DNA of 64,000 nt from Ostrinia nubilalis. Its lineage: Eukaryota > Arthropoda > Insecta > Lepidoptera > Crambidae. The stretch lies in assembly GCF_963855985.1 (NCBI RefSeq), contig NC_087092.1, positions 2,418,001 to 2,482,000 on the forward strand, written 5' to 3'. The translations under genes and the position numbers were made by a program. The notes beneath the pieces were generated by a model, which searched no databases, was not told where the DNA came from, and worked only from the letters and a program-made list of their open reading frames with translations. Below, piece after piece: positions 11,710-24,133 of the stretch (position 1 is the stretch's first letter; each line of letters begins with the position of its first letter).

Positions 11710-11847
11710 GTTTATTTGATATAAGTTAAGTTTGGAGGTAACCTCTATATCCATAAAGTTGATCATCGAACCACCGAACTCTAGAATCTAAGGTGCCAGC
11801 CACGTTGATTTTCAGCAATTTTTTTAACAGCAGTAACTCCACTAAGG

Positions 11848-12064
11848 CCCGGTTTTTTGATTCGTAGTTAAAATAACCAATAATCAAATTTGACAGATGT
11901 CAAATGACAAGTGGTTAAATATCAGAAAAAAATGTTTTTCGAACAATGGTTAGCTTGACTTTTAGTACATTTTTTAACTATTAGTTACCATTTTGTTAAT
12001 ATTTAACCATTAGTAGCAAAATTTAACAATTTGTTATTTTAACTATGAATCAAAAAACTGGGCC
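11848..12064. mobile_element. PIF/Harbinger-type MITE (217 bp)
   Basis: Left terminus GGCCCGGTTTTTTGATTCGT and right terminus, reverse complemented, GGCCCAGTTTTTTGATTCAT. The target duplication is TAA (11845-11847 and 12065-12067). GGCC-type ends with a TAA duplication are classic for PIF/Harbinger. Non-coding. Confidence 0.85.
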
Positions 12065-12067
12065 TAA

Positions 12068-15000
12068 AACAGCAAATTCTTGTTAACAAAAGAAATCTTT
12101 ATTCTATGCTTGATTTGAATATAAAATATTTCTCGAATAAATGTGATCCTAAATTTAATCTGAAATTGACGAAATACTTAAAAGAGTGAAAAAAAAAATG
12201 TTACTAACCAGGCTCTTCAACTAGCAGCGCACGAAGCGAATCGAGCACATAAAAAAATATTCGCGCCAAAACGAAATGTCAAATGAAATGTTGAGCACAG
12301 ATTATATCTGCAATTACTTTTTCTTTTTCGGCACTCGATACATTTTATCGGCGAGTCAGACACGAAAATTTATTGATTTGAGACTTTGTGTAAGGTCGCT
12401 CGTATTATGATTTTACAATATCTCGTTCAAATCGATAATACCGTATGTTATGCTGATACAAATGGAGATTTCTTTTTTGATCATATTGATTTTTATTTCC
12501 ATAATATATTTTACCCTATACGTTGAAAGTTTCAAAAAATACAAACCCTTTTGAACACAACCTTAAGTCTGTTTCATAAGAAATCAGATTTTGAGTAAGA
12601 AATTCCAAACAAATGAAACTTTTCTATCGGCTTCCTTTTCTATGCTAAGTAATCAAAGGCCAGTTAAAAGTTTAACTAATTAACCTAACCGTTTATAAAG
12701 CAAGAAAGGTTCTAACTTTATAAGGGACCTAAAGAGACCGACAAAGAACATTTCTTGGCCGTTTAATGTAAGCACTAAACCGCTTATTATAGGCAGGTGC
12801 AACATCTATTCGAGGTTACAATTTTATGTGTATAGTATTTATTTGCATTTAAAGTAAAGCGGTTCCCTACTTTACTTGTAAACTTTTTATTCTTTTTATC
12901 GACATAATATCTCTGGCCAGTGAGATCTACAACCATTAAAAAGAAAAAATAACGTTACGTTATCGAAAAAAAATAATACTATGTCAATAAAACAGGAACT
13001 GGCCGAGAACAATTTTGTAATAAAAAAGCCTACATAACTACGAGTAAATGTTTTTCTAATCTGACGCAATAAAATTATTACAGATAATAATAATAAAAAG
13101 CAGACTTTAGGATAATTATTTTACTTCTGTACCTGTATGCAATGTAAGTAACTTCAATAATGGTATATAAAGGTCTGTATTCACTGAATAATGAATTTTA
13201 TTAATGAATGTGGTCAAATAACTGCCTTTATGCATTTAAAAAAATAAAACTGAGTAGGTACCTAGGTACTTACTATTCAGTTTACTTTTGATAGCTCAGA
13301 GACATTTTATAAAGAACTTCAAAAATGTTTCAAATTGAGGCATTAAATACTTCTTCCCTCCATTTCTACACTGTAGTCGTAAAGTTTCTGCAATAAACCG
13401 TAAAACGGAACGATAGGCCACATTGTGATAATTCAGTTTATCTTTTTATACGTTTTCCGCGGTTGCCGCCATAAACTTGTAAATAAAATGTTTCTATATT
13501 TATTGTTGGGAGTTACAGGTTTTTGTGGGGTTGAAACTCAATGCAATGCTTAGTTTATTACTTTACAATGTAGATGTAGATGTTTAATTGCTATCTTTGA
13601 CAAAATTGACACAGGTATAATTTTTAAGATAATATTGGATAGAATGCGGGAAGCACCTAGATGAGGGAAACACAGGATCGATCTCTGTAGAAATTCTTGC
13701 CTAGGCGCAGATCACCGACTTTTGGTTGGCTGATAGTTGGACCCGATTGTAATTTGTATGAAGAATCTGGCAATACCAAATTGGTGTAATGTGCGCACTT
13801 TCGTACATCTCCATACTGATCAACAGCCTGATCCAACTAGATATCGGCCAAGTAAATGTCGGTGGCCTGCGCTTAGGCTTAAGGAATACCTTTCTCTAAG
13901 AATGGACGTCATTTGGCTAAAACGAACGATATACTTAGGTAAATGTACAGGTAGGTAAATGTAACTAAAAGTCATATTTAAATTCAGGACAGGTTGTCTA
14001 GTAAAATGTAGAAACATTCACAATTTGGAAATAGATTACATAAAAAAAAACAATTCGTGGACTGTCTCTTACATCAAGAATACTTGATCCAAAATAAATA
14101 CGAATGCTTACAATTTAACATCATCCGTCCACTTACATAGGGCCATAAAAGAGTGTCATATAAAGTTTGTGACCCATCCAGCATGAGACGTAAAAGCTAA
14201 CACAAGAGACTCGCAAAGTAATATAACGTGTTACAAAAAGTACACACACAAGACATATCGATGTACAATGACGTAACGACTCGTGCGCATATTTATAGCA
14301 ATAAGGGTCAATTCACACATACAGCACGACAGGTCATTTATCAAAAAACTCTAACTTTGTAACTTTAGGTATCAAACAAAATAACAATGTACTTAATAAA
14401 AATATGATTTTAGTGGTTAAAACCGGCTTTTTAACCGACTTCTAGAGAGAAGGATTATCCAATTTTTTTATGTTCGTTTTAAAAAGTTAATTTAATATCT
14501 AAATATAACAAATTAACACTCAAATAGCGAGGTGGACGAGGTGGTCCTCCCCTATCTACTCCTCCAACTTGGTTCTAATTGATATTAGCTTGAAATATTA
14601 CGAGTAACAGCGCTATGTTCTGGGTTCTACCTTAGACACATGCTGAAGAGCGGTTGCCATTTTTGGCATACTTTGCCTCAGTGTGAATGTGCCCTAACAT
14701 GCGCACGCGCGTGTCCTCAACTAAAGCGTCCAGATAAAAGGACCATTAAGGACGTCGCATAACTTATCCCTAAGCGCTGATAAACTAAAGAGCCGCCTTA
14801 GTTATGGCGGGCCTTGAATTCGAGAGTGTAACCTTTGGGTCCTTCGACCTGATGCTAAGGTTTTAATATGTAGACTCAGGGAAGGCACTTAAACTTCACA
14901 CAATTATCTTTCTAATAATCACACTTTAGCGACTATAACGACTGCATAATGGGTATGTTCCCGTAAATGTTAAATCGATCCAGTTCTTCAGTGTTCCCAC

Positions 15001-15111
15001 AAGAAGTTTTTAGGGAGTCCTCCTCTAATCTTACGACATCTTTATATCCCAAATTGTATGCTTTAAAATAATTAATACTTAAGTACCAGGGATAACATTA
15101 GTCTAGTCTAC
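12068..15111. other. Long stretch with no gene seen
   Basis: Three kilobases of AT-rich DNA. The open frames at 13737-13958 and 13820-14017 overlap on opposite strands and have no recognisable domain. No RNA gene or transposon termini recognised. Confidence 0.4.
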
Positions 15112-15114
15112 TTA

Positions 15115-15253
15115 GGCCCGATTCGACCAAACTTTTATCCGAAAATAACTCTTGGTATAACTGGCACATTGACAGTTTCAGTATGGGAAATATGTCAAAG
15201 CTGACGATTTATTCTGATATTAATATTTTACTCTTGTTTGGTCGAATCCACCC
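15115..15253. mobile_element. PIF/Harbinger-type MITE (139 bp)
   Basis: Left end GGCCCGATTCGACCAAAC; right end reverse complemented GGGTGGATTCGACCAAAC. The flanking TTA is present on both sides (15112-15114, 15254-15256). Non-coding. Confidence 0.8.
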
Positions 15254-15256
15254 TTA

Positions 15257-16260
15257 GTCATTTCACTTCTTTCCAAAGATTTGATTCATGTCACAACTTC
15301 TTCATTATAAAATATCGTCGTTGCTTCAAAACCATCGACACGAACGCAATTCCAAGTAAAAATATTTGAATTCAAAATGTATTTTCTGTAATGATTGAGT
15401 TATTCGATAAGAGCAGCAGTCGGCTTAAAATATCGGATACGTTCTAAATATAGGACTCCGCTTCCAGCGGCGACGGACCGACAAAAATGTAAGTCTTGCA
15501 TATTAATACAGTCATAACGCGCGGGTGACACTGCAGCATGTGGGGATAGTTCACTATTCTTGTTTTATCTGACCTTGATATGAGTTTTGCTGCAAAAAAG
15601 CTTGATATAGGAATAGATGCCGTTTCATTCTGAACTTTAGTTGTAAAAGTGATAAGTTTCTGATGAGCATCGGAATCAGTCAGCAAGTTGTTACCAAAGT
15701 TAGAAAACCATAAACTTTCTAATAATTATAATTTTATAATGAGAAAACTAACGGAGTGTAGAATCCTTCTTTACTCGAAAGCTTGACGGTCAAGAAGATA
15801 GCTGGCAGTGAATGGATGAGGAAGACTGTGAAGACCTCTTTAACTTTGACAGTGGACTGGTGTTTGGTAATTAATACGGCGATGTCGAAAAACCGAATAT
15901 TTAAAATAACTAGTTAGTCAATCTATCTATCTATAGTAAGAAAGGCTCCAAAAATTTGAAGAATTCAATAACCAAACCATTTCCCAATGAAACCGGGCGC
16001 AATCCTGCGAGCGCTCGATAATGTTGGAACAGCTTGTTTCGTGCGATCCGAAGTCTCGTTATTTCCAAAGCGAGCCGCTCGCTACTGGACAATGACACAA
16101 GGCATAAAGGCGGAGTAGGCACGCTAATAATAAAATTGAGGCAACGAAACTATTGTGTAGGCTAGCCAAACTGCTGTGTGAGACAGTACTCAAGAACAAC
16201 TCCCGTGTAGCCAGGATCTACAGCTTGACCGCCTTATTAAGAACTACTAGGCACAGAGCT
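15257..16260. other. No gene seen
   Basis: No coding region recognised. A short word CGTGTAGCCAGGATCTACAG near 16194 recurs in reverse near 46970, so this end probably holds an old repeat fragment. Confidence 0.35.
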
Positions 16261-16263
16261 TTA

Positions 16264-16379
16264 TGCTCGATTTCACCATCAATCCCTAATTTTTAAGTGA
16301 TCCCTATGAAAACAAAATTCCTGTTATGTGTTACCATAGGGGTCACTTAAAAAATAGGGATTGATGGTGAAAACGGGCT
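16264..16379. mobile_element. PIF/Harbinger-type MITE, family B copy
   Basis: Fold-back sequence with AAGTGATCCCTATG and its complement, ends TGCTCGATTTC and GAAAACGGGCT. Left flank TTA; the right flank has mutated. See the copies at 1529 and 43514. Confidence 0.7.
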
Positions 16380-16408
16380 TCTCTAAAAATCTAATGAACA
16401 CTTCCATA

Positions 16409-16528
16409 CGCCTGTATTCACAAACGATCCTTGCTTAAAGTGAAGCAGCAAATCGAACGCACAGCGTTGAATAGAGCTATGTGATTGGTTCGTGTGTGTC
16501 CTTATAGTAATATTTATGAATACGGACT
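16409..16528 (+). mobile_element. MITE family A copy
   Basis: Opens with CGCCTGTATTCACAAACGAT, contains AGCAAATCGAACGCACAGCG, and closes near TATGAATACGGAC. The orientation is opposite to the copies at 205 and 10153. Confidence 0.65.
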
Positions 16529-16759
16529 TTATTCACGAATTCATGTATTATCGAGAGCTCACTGAACCATTAACCATTGTGGCATAGCTATGTAAATGGA
16601 CGGCCCCGTTAGTGTTGGCATAACTTCGGCTAGATATTCTAACAGATAAGCAAATCAAACTTCAGGGTTTGCGGTTCCGGCACCGGCTTGGCTTCCACAG
16701 TCGTCATTTTAAGTACCTACTTTATTGTACAGAAATCAGTCATTTTGCGTAATGGAACT

Positions 16760-17085
16760 ACCCTTTTTTATCCACAACGAGGAAGCTCTTGGCCTGGACG
16801 GAAAGTGATAACCAGGCTGAAGGTGGAAGCAAGCTTCACCCGGAATCCTCAACCACAGAGGAACTGGATATCTTACCTCTTTTCTGCTAGAACAAAAAAT
16901 GCTGTTATGGTGATAGACTTAGGTAAGATGGTGGCAAGCCAGGCGGACTTAAAACAGGCTCTACCACCAACCAAACCGAACAGAAAAATCTGCCTCCCAC
17001 TGGGAATCGAACCCGGGACCTCTGCGTCTGAAGCAGGTTATTTAATTAAAGTTTTTCTTATTCTTATTCTTATTCTTATTTATAA
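16760..17085 (-). mobile_element. tRNA-derived SINE, partial
   Basis: The minus strand contains GGTCCCGGGTTCGATTCCCA (complement of about 17003-17022), a RNA polymerase III B box in a TψC-arm context. It follows CTTCAGACGCAGA and precedes GAGGCAGATTTTTCTGTTCG, a block I recognise from lepidopteran SINEs. The region upstream of the B box is cut short, so the A box is missing. The (TTCTTA)n tract at about 17045-17085 lies on the tRNA side. Weak similarity to the SINE body recurs near 48405-48460. Confidence 0.6.
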
Positions 17086-17099
17086 GTAACCTAAATTGT

Positions 17100-18232
17100 T
17101 TATTTATAGCGTCTGTATAAGAGGAAGGCGCTAATGACTGCGACACAGTCTTTGACTACTGCAGTCATTAACGTTTAATTTTGTCTATGTACAATTGTAA
17201 TTGGCTACAAATAAAGTTTATTATTATAGGTGGTCCTTCTTTCCAATACTAAAGTTTGAGCACTAAAGAGTTCATCTGCATTAAAAACGGTTATCTTTTC
17301 TATCTTTTAGGTTGTAACAACCAAGGATATACACAACCTGGTGTCAAACTTTCTGAGGCACCATGAGCGTCTGACAGAATTCAATAGGACTGAATAGCTT
17401 AAAGTGCCCTTTTTTAAAGAGAATAATTTTTAAATTTTATGAACATTTCCAACTATAATTGTATTAACTTTACGGCTAAAAAGTTATTACGAAGCTAGTT
17501 GTATTCTTTTTATTCAATTCCACTGGTCAATAAATAATACTCGTACCTAGGTAAATACAGACCTTATTACAGGGTAAGATGATGATGTTAACAAAATATC
17601 CGTTAAACATTAATGTTATCGTTTAACTCGAGAAATTCCAGCTGGTTTCTTCCTATATTAAGTTTTATTCAATATTGCATGCAAGGCTATCAATTAAGTT
17701 GTATCAATAAAAACATAATTTCATGCTGTTCACAAGCATCTCATAGCACACATAAAAACTTGGCTTAAGTTTAATATTATAATCGGAGATGCGCTTGCGA
17801 TGATGTGTAATGAAAGTATTTACAGTAGGCACACTCACAATGTATGAACACTTCTTTTGGTTGACTTTGATATAACATGATTTATCTAAAAATAAATCTT
17901 TTGCGCCTGGTTTCATACAACTAGGTATTTAAAAATCAAAACATCTTATCTTATTATTAATTTGATTTTAGAGTTTTTTTATCTACTATCTGTTTAGATA
18001 GATGCTATCTAAAAACAAAGGAAAAGCTCAAAGTAAATTATTATTGGGTAATTTAAAGTAAAGTTCCTGTACGACGAAATTCTCTATGTTAATAAATAAA
18101 TTAAACGATTTGTCTTTCCCTTCTATGATCTGAGGTCTTTTCCGATTCACACAATACATGTTTTGTCACTTACATTCTAAAGTTTCATCATCATTGCTAC
18201 TGTTCTGTCTGTGATCGTCTGTTTATACGTTA
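17100..18232. other. Intergenic, no gene seen
   Basis: AT-rich. The open frame at 17704-17916 has no recognisable features. A hairpin-like pair GCGCTAATGACTGCGACACAG / GACTACTGCAGTCATTAACG lies near 17128-17176. Confidence 0.35.
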
Positions 18233-18430
18233 CTAGCTTTTGCCCGCGGCTTCACCCGCGTGAAATTTAATTTGTCACAGATCATCATAAATCACAGCCT
18301 ATATGTTATTCTGGGTTATAAAGAATAATACTGTAAAGTTTCATCAAAATCCGTTCCGTAGTTTTTACGTGAAAGAGTAACAAACATCCAGACATCCAAA
18401 CTTTCGCATTTATAATATTCCTACCTAGGA
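18233..18430 (-). mobile_element. Helitron-like element
   Basis: Nearly the same as 8951-9150: CTAGCTTTTGCCCGCGGCTT at the left, GTTATTCTGGGTTATAAAGA inside, TTCGCATTTATAATATT at the right. About 200 bp and non-coding. Confidence 0.6.
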
Positions 18431-19878
18431 TGTTAGTACAATACGATGTAAGGCATTGCAGTAAATGAGTAAATACCCAGCACTTTTTAAGATGTACTGA
18501 ACCTTCATCCACTGTGAACTTGTGAAGCTGCTTCATGAAAGCGATGCTATCGTACCCCCCAAGAGGCTTCCATAGTTTTTGTGTCTCGAGGAGGTTATTA
18601 TGTTTTTTGTGGTGAATACCGATTGCTTTCAATCAAAGCCAATCACGGCAATCGGTGAAGCTATTGATGTTACTATTTGTATTTACTAAGAATATTGTAT
18701 AATTAACTTTTCCTTTCATAATAAGTGAATGGCATATTCTAGAGCTATCATATCTATTTTTGTAAAAGATTATACAAATTAAATCTTATTTTTAAAAGCA
18801 GAGCTTTTTACTTGCACCAAAGCAAAAGCTTTAGTAACGACTTTATGGAGTTTAGAAAAAATACTTAAACCTATAATAAAATTATGACAACGGAGTAACC
18901 TATCTGTAACCTTGCAAAATAATCAGTTTACAGTTCTTTACCTCTTTCAATAAAGGTAATCCTTAGCGCTAAAAAACGATTAACTCACAAAATACTCGTA
19001 TGCTCTACATTCAATCATGCACTCTAAAATTTATTTCATCAACTCCAATGTTGTTTAAAGCTCTTCTATACAGAGTTACATCCATGACGTAACAGTTGTG
19101 ACAAAATAGGAGAGCATGTTTGGACGGCTCCACCGACCGTACACTTGCGGTTTTTCTTCCGGGATTCTTTGTAGACGTGTCAGGTTACTAATGGAACAAA
19201 AGATACCACAGTAAAGCTGGAACAATAATGTCTTTGTTCCTGTTTTGATTGTTTTGAAAGAACATTATTTTTGTTGCGTAGGAAAATCAAGCTGTAAATC
19301 ACGGACAATTTATCAAAGTACTTTGGAATCTGAAGACGTACCTAGATAATTACTAAATTATGTTATCAAAGCTTATGTGAAGCTCTCTGAAACTTATTTA
19401 TAGGTCCCTTTTTTATCTTTTTCTTGGCTCGGAGAGAGAGAGAGAAAGTTTTCCCGATCATTAAATAGTTTATTTATTAAGTAGTCGGCCTATTGAAATA
19501 TGATAGACTTACCTACCCCATAAATTAGAGACGGTCGTGGTCCTACAGTAGAAACCAAAGGACCTTATCATGATGATGACAGCTTAAGCTCTTACCGAGT
19601 TTTGTAACTTTTGTCAGTAAATGTAACCTATCGACGCCTGTCAAAGCTCATAAATATAAAGCTTTAGGTTAGTTTCTATTTTCATGATGATAAATAAATT
19701 TATTAGTGTCATAACGACATGTGGTGTACCTAACTTGCATGATATTTTCATTTTTATTTCATACTAAATTGTATGTCTTAAGTCGACAGCAGATCAGACT
19801 ATATATTTTTGTTACAAAATAGCTCTTAATTACAACTGGATAAGATACAAAACTGTGTTTAACTTGAAATGTAGTCCG
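18431..19878. other. Intergenic, no gene seen
   Basis: No coding sequence recognised. A short (GA)n tract lies at about 19433-19447. Confidence 0.4.
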
Positions 19879-19880
19879 TA

Positions 19881-20351
19881 TACAGGGTGGAATTTTGTAA
19901 TGCCACCTGGAGGGAAAGTACTCTTAATACTGTAGATAGAAAAATTTACTGAAAGAAAACATTCCTTTTTTTTGAAAAGAAAGAGAACTGCATTCAAAGA
20001 TTTTCGAATTTTTTTCGAAAATTCACTACCATACCATACAATTTTCTGTAACATAATTAAAATAATTTAAGATTTTCATGGTTTTCCTTTCATATGATTT
20101 ATCAAGTTTGTTAGAGAGATTTCATCCTTATACTTAACCCTAACAATTGATGTAATAAAAATACATGGTGTAATTTTTAACAGATTTTAGTTGGTTCGAT
20201 TTGGGGGTGTGGCAAGTAAATTTTTGGAAATTTTTGAATGCAGTTCTATTTCTTTTCAAAAATAAAGGAATGTTTTCTTTGAGATATTTTTTCTATCTAC
20301 AATATTAAGAGTACTTTCCCTCCAGGTGGCATTACAAAATTCCACCCTGTA
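19881..20351. mobile_element. TACAGGG-type TIR element (471 bp)
   Basis: The ends are long inverted repeats: TACAGGGTGGAATTTTGTAA at 19881 and its complement ending at 20351, extending through CCACCTGGAGGGAAAGTACT and beyond. The outer context is TA on both sides, as for Tc1/mariner-like MITEs. The family assignment from TA alone is tentative. No transposase. Confidence 0.7.
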
Positions 20352-20361
20352 TACTAGGTAC

Positions 20362-21283
20362 TAGAGATGGGTTATACTAGGTAAATTTGATACTAGATGC
20401 ACCTATTCCAAGTATTTATTAATACGTGATCCAAATACCTGTTCCACTTAGTACGTAGTAATTTACCATACTTGACGCGACTAGTGCGGACTAATCCACG
20501 TATTATGACTTTAAAATACAATTTTCTTTGAAAAGATCCACTCGTAGTATTAATAATGCAATTTGAAATTGAATAATAATGTTTTTGCTGGTTGTTGATT
20601 GATTGATATCCTCCCTTCATACTTCAACAGGCTTAGGACTGTCAACTTAAAAGTTGGCGTATTTAAAAGATATCAATTTCATAAAAATATTTACATAATT
20701 TTTTCTATTTTTTATTTATGCAATTATCACGGACGCGTGACAACAAACCAAAACAAACCTGTCGGAAGAATAAAAACTGGTTTTTTACCGGCTAGTCAAC
20801 AAGGAGTGAGCTGGATGAGAGAGAACAAAAATTAAAATATTCAAAACCTTACCCGTGTACAAATAGAGTTTAAATTACGTAATACATCAAACACCTATTC
20901 GTATCTCACACCTGCCTGCGCTCAAATTTGTTTGTCAGACAGAGACGGAGTGAATCTCTACGTTCGCACATAAGCTTAGCGAGAAATACGCGGTGCGCGT
21001 AATACACGACTACGGATTATGCAATAATAACCTCTATTACTTTGATGGTAGGGTCGGAAATCGTGTAATTTAAAAAATACTTAGCGAGAAATACGCGGTG
21101 CGCCTAATACACGACTACGGATTATGCAATAATAACCTCTATTACTTTGATAGTAGGGTCGGAAATCGTGTAATTTAAAAAATACTAGGTGGATCAAGTA
21201 TTTTAAAAATTGGAATAGGTGCCACTTAGTACTGTAAAATACCTAGTGTGTGGATCTGTTCTAGTAAATACGTCTCATCTCTA
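20362..21283. mobile_element. hAT-like non-autonomous element (922 bp)
   Basis: Flanked by an exact 8-bp duplication CTAGGTAC (20354-20361 and 21284-21291). The termini are short inverted repeats TAGAGATGGG and, reverse complemented from the right, TAGAGATGAG. An 8-bp duplication with TAGAG-type ends fits hAT. No transposase is detected; a 106-bp tandem duplication lies inside. Confidence 0.75.
20974..21185. repeat. Tandem duplication, 2 x 106 bp
   Basis: Two adjacent copies, each starting CTTAGCGAGAAATACGCGG (20974 and 21080), that differ at about two bases. The duplication is inside the hAT-like element and is therefore younger than its ancestor. Confidence 0.85.
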
Positions 21284-21561
21284 CTAGGTACTTATACACC
21301 GAGGGATCCAGTAATTACGTGTCATCTAATATTCTAATAATTATTATTCAAAACTTATCAATCCACCTTCTTGTCTTTGTATGAATAATAACATTTTGAA
21401 TATTCATGAATATAAATTCATTAATAATTACATTTTAATGATGACAATTATATTTAATACCTTTTAAAATGTATCTAACTTGAACATCGACTCCCTATGA
21501 ATAAAGAAATTAAGTCTGTAATAACAAAACGGACATAATTTGACATACAAGTTATAATTAA

Positions 21562-22508
21562 CCCTTAACTGGTATCGTAAATTGGACATACGTAACTGGT
21601 ATCGTGGGGGCCGTGCGGCCCCCATACTATGTTTGCTTCTAGCAAGCATGTTTTACCTATATACTTGAATAAATGCTCATAAATGATAAATATCAGGCTC
21701 GTTCTATGTAATCATTTAGTTTTTATTTTATTAAATCTTCCTACTTGTATACTTCAAGACATTACATAATAGTAACAACTTTTAACGTAATATTTTTTTA
21801 ACGTTACAAATATCTATGAAACTTATCGTTTAGAAACTTATAACCAAAAATATGATTATTTTAATTAATGCATAATAATGTGAACTTAAAAATAAATAAC
21901 GTTTTAATGCAATTTTTAATAAAAATAATAAGTATTTTATATAAATAAAAACATAAATATTATGTTGACAAACATTAGCAGGTGCTGGTGGATTTTCAGA
22001 CCACTGGTATTTATTTTTTCATAGTAGCTGGATTGACTAGGTCCTACAACATCTTCATTTTCACTTTCTGAAGAAAAAACTTCAGAATCAGAATCAATTT
22101 CCTCATTATCGACCGAATATTGGTTATTGGGTCTTCACAATGACCTATAATTTTATTATTACGATATTCTTCTTCTGGCATGCTACTACTCACTAATTTG
22201 GGATCAAAAACTTCATTCTAGGTATCTTCTATTGTTTTATCACTTAAAAGTCATCAATACTGCAAAAAAATAAAAATTGCCATGAAAAAAAAACTAACGT
22301 AACTGGTATTGTGGGGGCCGCGCGGACCCCAACACGTGCATATCTTCGTCCTGGTGAATGATGCAGTGCTGAAACGCCTGCACCAGACGCGAGTAGCGCC
22401 GAAATGAGAATACCAAAAATTTTGGCTGCCAACGATGCGTAGCTTCTTAGAAATCAAAGAAAAAGTCATGCGTGGGGGCCGCGCGGCCCCCACGATACCA
22501 GTTAAGGG
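21562..22508 (-). mobile_element. piggyBac-like element, deleted (947 bp)
   Basis: Both ends are CCCTTAACTGGTATCGT in inverted orientation (21562 onward; complement ending 22508), each abutting TTAA (21558-21561 and 22509-22512), the piggyBac target. A second subterminal block TAACTGGTAT(C/T)GTGGGGGCCG occurs near 21595 and again near 22302. Three GC-rich palindromes built on GGGGGCCGCGCGGCCCCC (about 21606, 22309, 22471) mark the subterminal regions. The middle keeps a remnant of the transposase N-terminus on the minus strand. Confidence 0.8.
21957..22110 (-). pseudogene. piggyBac-type transposase, N-terminal remnant
   Basis: On the minus strand from about 22110 the translation reads DNEEIDSDSEVFSSESENED, an acidic region as at the N-terminus of piggyBac transposases. 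After a frame change, WSENPPAPANVCQHNI follows, resembling the W-S-x-x-P-P linker ahead of the catalytic domain. The DDD core and the C-terminal Cys-rich domain are absent. The remnant sits inside TTAA-flanked ends (21562-22508), which supports the assignment. Recognition is from motif character only. Confidence 0.6.
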
Positions 22509-22644
22509 TTAACAATATGGGTCCTAAACTAAATGAACACAACGGTTCCAAACCACACAGTTAGTTTTTGATGATATAAATACATAATTGTGTAGATGTA
22601 TGTACTTAGAAAGGTTTGTAAATGTACATAAATGAGTATTAACT

Positions 22645-22769
22645 TAAGCTGGGTTGCACCATCTTTCTTTAACTTTGACAAACGTCAAAAATCTGTCAAA
22701 CTCCATACAAAAAACACCGGTTATCGTTATAATTTGGGTCAAAGATAGGTGGTGCAACTGTGCCTAAGT
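22645..22769. mobile_element. GCACCATC MITE (family E)
   Basis: Inverted ends around GGGTTGCACCATCTTTCTTT and its complement; interior CAAACGTCAAAAATCTGTCA and AACACCGGTTATCG. Related copies at 29745, 43879, 45212 and 61738. Non-coding, about 110-125 bp. Confidence 0.65.
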
Positions 22770-23245
22770 CTTCGACGTACAGTCAGTGACATCCAAAGTT
22801 GTCAATAAGTTCGCAACACGAGTTTGTGTTGTCAACTTTTGGCCACTTTGGGTGTCACGATCTATTTGACGCTGACTGTACTCGTACGATGGCAAAACAA
22901 TTGAAAATCTGCCTAGCCTAGATACCCAACTACTTTTAGAGGTAGTCGTATTTGAAAAAGCTGTTCAGAATAATTAAAATGTGACGTATGCAGATAATTA
23001 CACTTAAAATTAAGCAGAATGATTAAAAGAACGTCCCTTTGAGTCTTAACAGATATTTTGGCACCGGTGGTCCTGACACCGAAGTCATAAAACGGTTTTT
23101 ATCGCGGAGACTCAAATAAAATGCCTTTGGAGAGAATTTGTGCATTATGTGTAGACTACTTTACACTTAGACGTCCCAAAGAATATTATTTGTATGATTG
23201 TATTGTATTATTATTATACCTAAACAGACAAATACATTTGTTCAT

Positions 23246-23440
23246 CATCATCATCATCATTTCAGCCATAGGACGTCCACTGCTGAACATAGGCCTCCCC
23301 CAATGCTTTCCATGTTGATCGATTGGTAGCGGCCTGCGTCCAGCGCTTCTCTGCTTCCTTTACGATGTCGTCGGTCCACCTTGTAGGTGGACGTCCCACG
23401 CTGTTATTACAATATTTAGCACTAACTTTTGCCCGCGACT
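23246..23440 (-). mobile_element. RTE-type LINE 3' end with (CAT)n tail
   Basis: The minus strand encodes GRPPTRWTDDIVKEAEKRWT and ends WTSYG-stop at 23262, the extreme C-terminus of RTE-clade ORF2 proteins. It is followed by a (CAT)n/(ATG)n run at 23243-23260, the simple 3' tail of RTE elements. Everything upstream (endonuclease and reverse transcriptase) is absent, as in a 5'-truncated insertion. Confidence 0.75.
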
Positions 23441-23590
23441 TCACCCGCTTGAAATTTAGTTTGTCAGTTTACGTGAAGTTTGTAGTAGTAATGTTGTTCT
23501 GAGTTATAAAAAATAACACTGTAAAGTTTCTTCAAAATCCGTTCAGTAGTTTTTTCGTAAAAGTAACAAACATCGTAGGATAGTAGGATT
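23422..23590 (-). mobile_element. Helitron-like element, eroded
   Basis: CTAACTTTTGCCCGCGACTT at the left (terminal CTAG now CTAA), shared interior, ends at AGTAGGAT. Abuts the RTE fragment. Confidence 0.5.
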
Positions 23591-24133
23591 TATTTTTACT
23601 TTGATAGAGTTGTATAAACTTTTTACAAACTTAACAGGAATTGATAATTATGTTGTAAATAATAATAAACATAAAAAAAATATTTTAAACAAAGTTTCAT
23701 ACCAAAATTGATTAGGATGATTTTGAAAAAACTCAGAATTCTAAGAAGTTGACTGAAACTTTTAAAATTATCTATCTCTACGTAGTCTTGAGATCGTTAT
23801 TTTTTAGTTCGTTGCGTCTACACCAAGAGTAGTCTACGAAATTATGCAAGAAATTCAAATTTCACAGTGCACGCACAGCGTTTTAAACGCCCTTCTGGAG
23901 TTAATGACTGGGGCAGTAATTACACCACCGTTATGTCGTATGCAGCCGATTATACTGCTAACAAATTGTATTAAGGCGGTCGTGATACTAAATGATATTG
24001 AAAGAGGTATTTTATTTGGGGCAAGACGCGGTTTGGCTCTTAGATGTTATCGGTGTATTTACACACACTTTTTGGAAGAAAGCAAATGACTACAGAAGCT
24101 GGGTGGCATGATTTTTGATTGCGAGTGATTTAA

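Noticed and set aside
22244..22493. Two overlapping short proteins in the piggyBac-like element
   Set aside because: They read through the GC palindrome in two frames; neither matches the transposase remnant frame.
23844..24089. Small hydrophobic protein of 81 codons
   Set aside because: No recognisable family, no promoter or polyadenylation context; likely chance.
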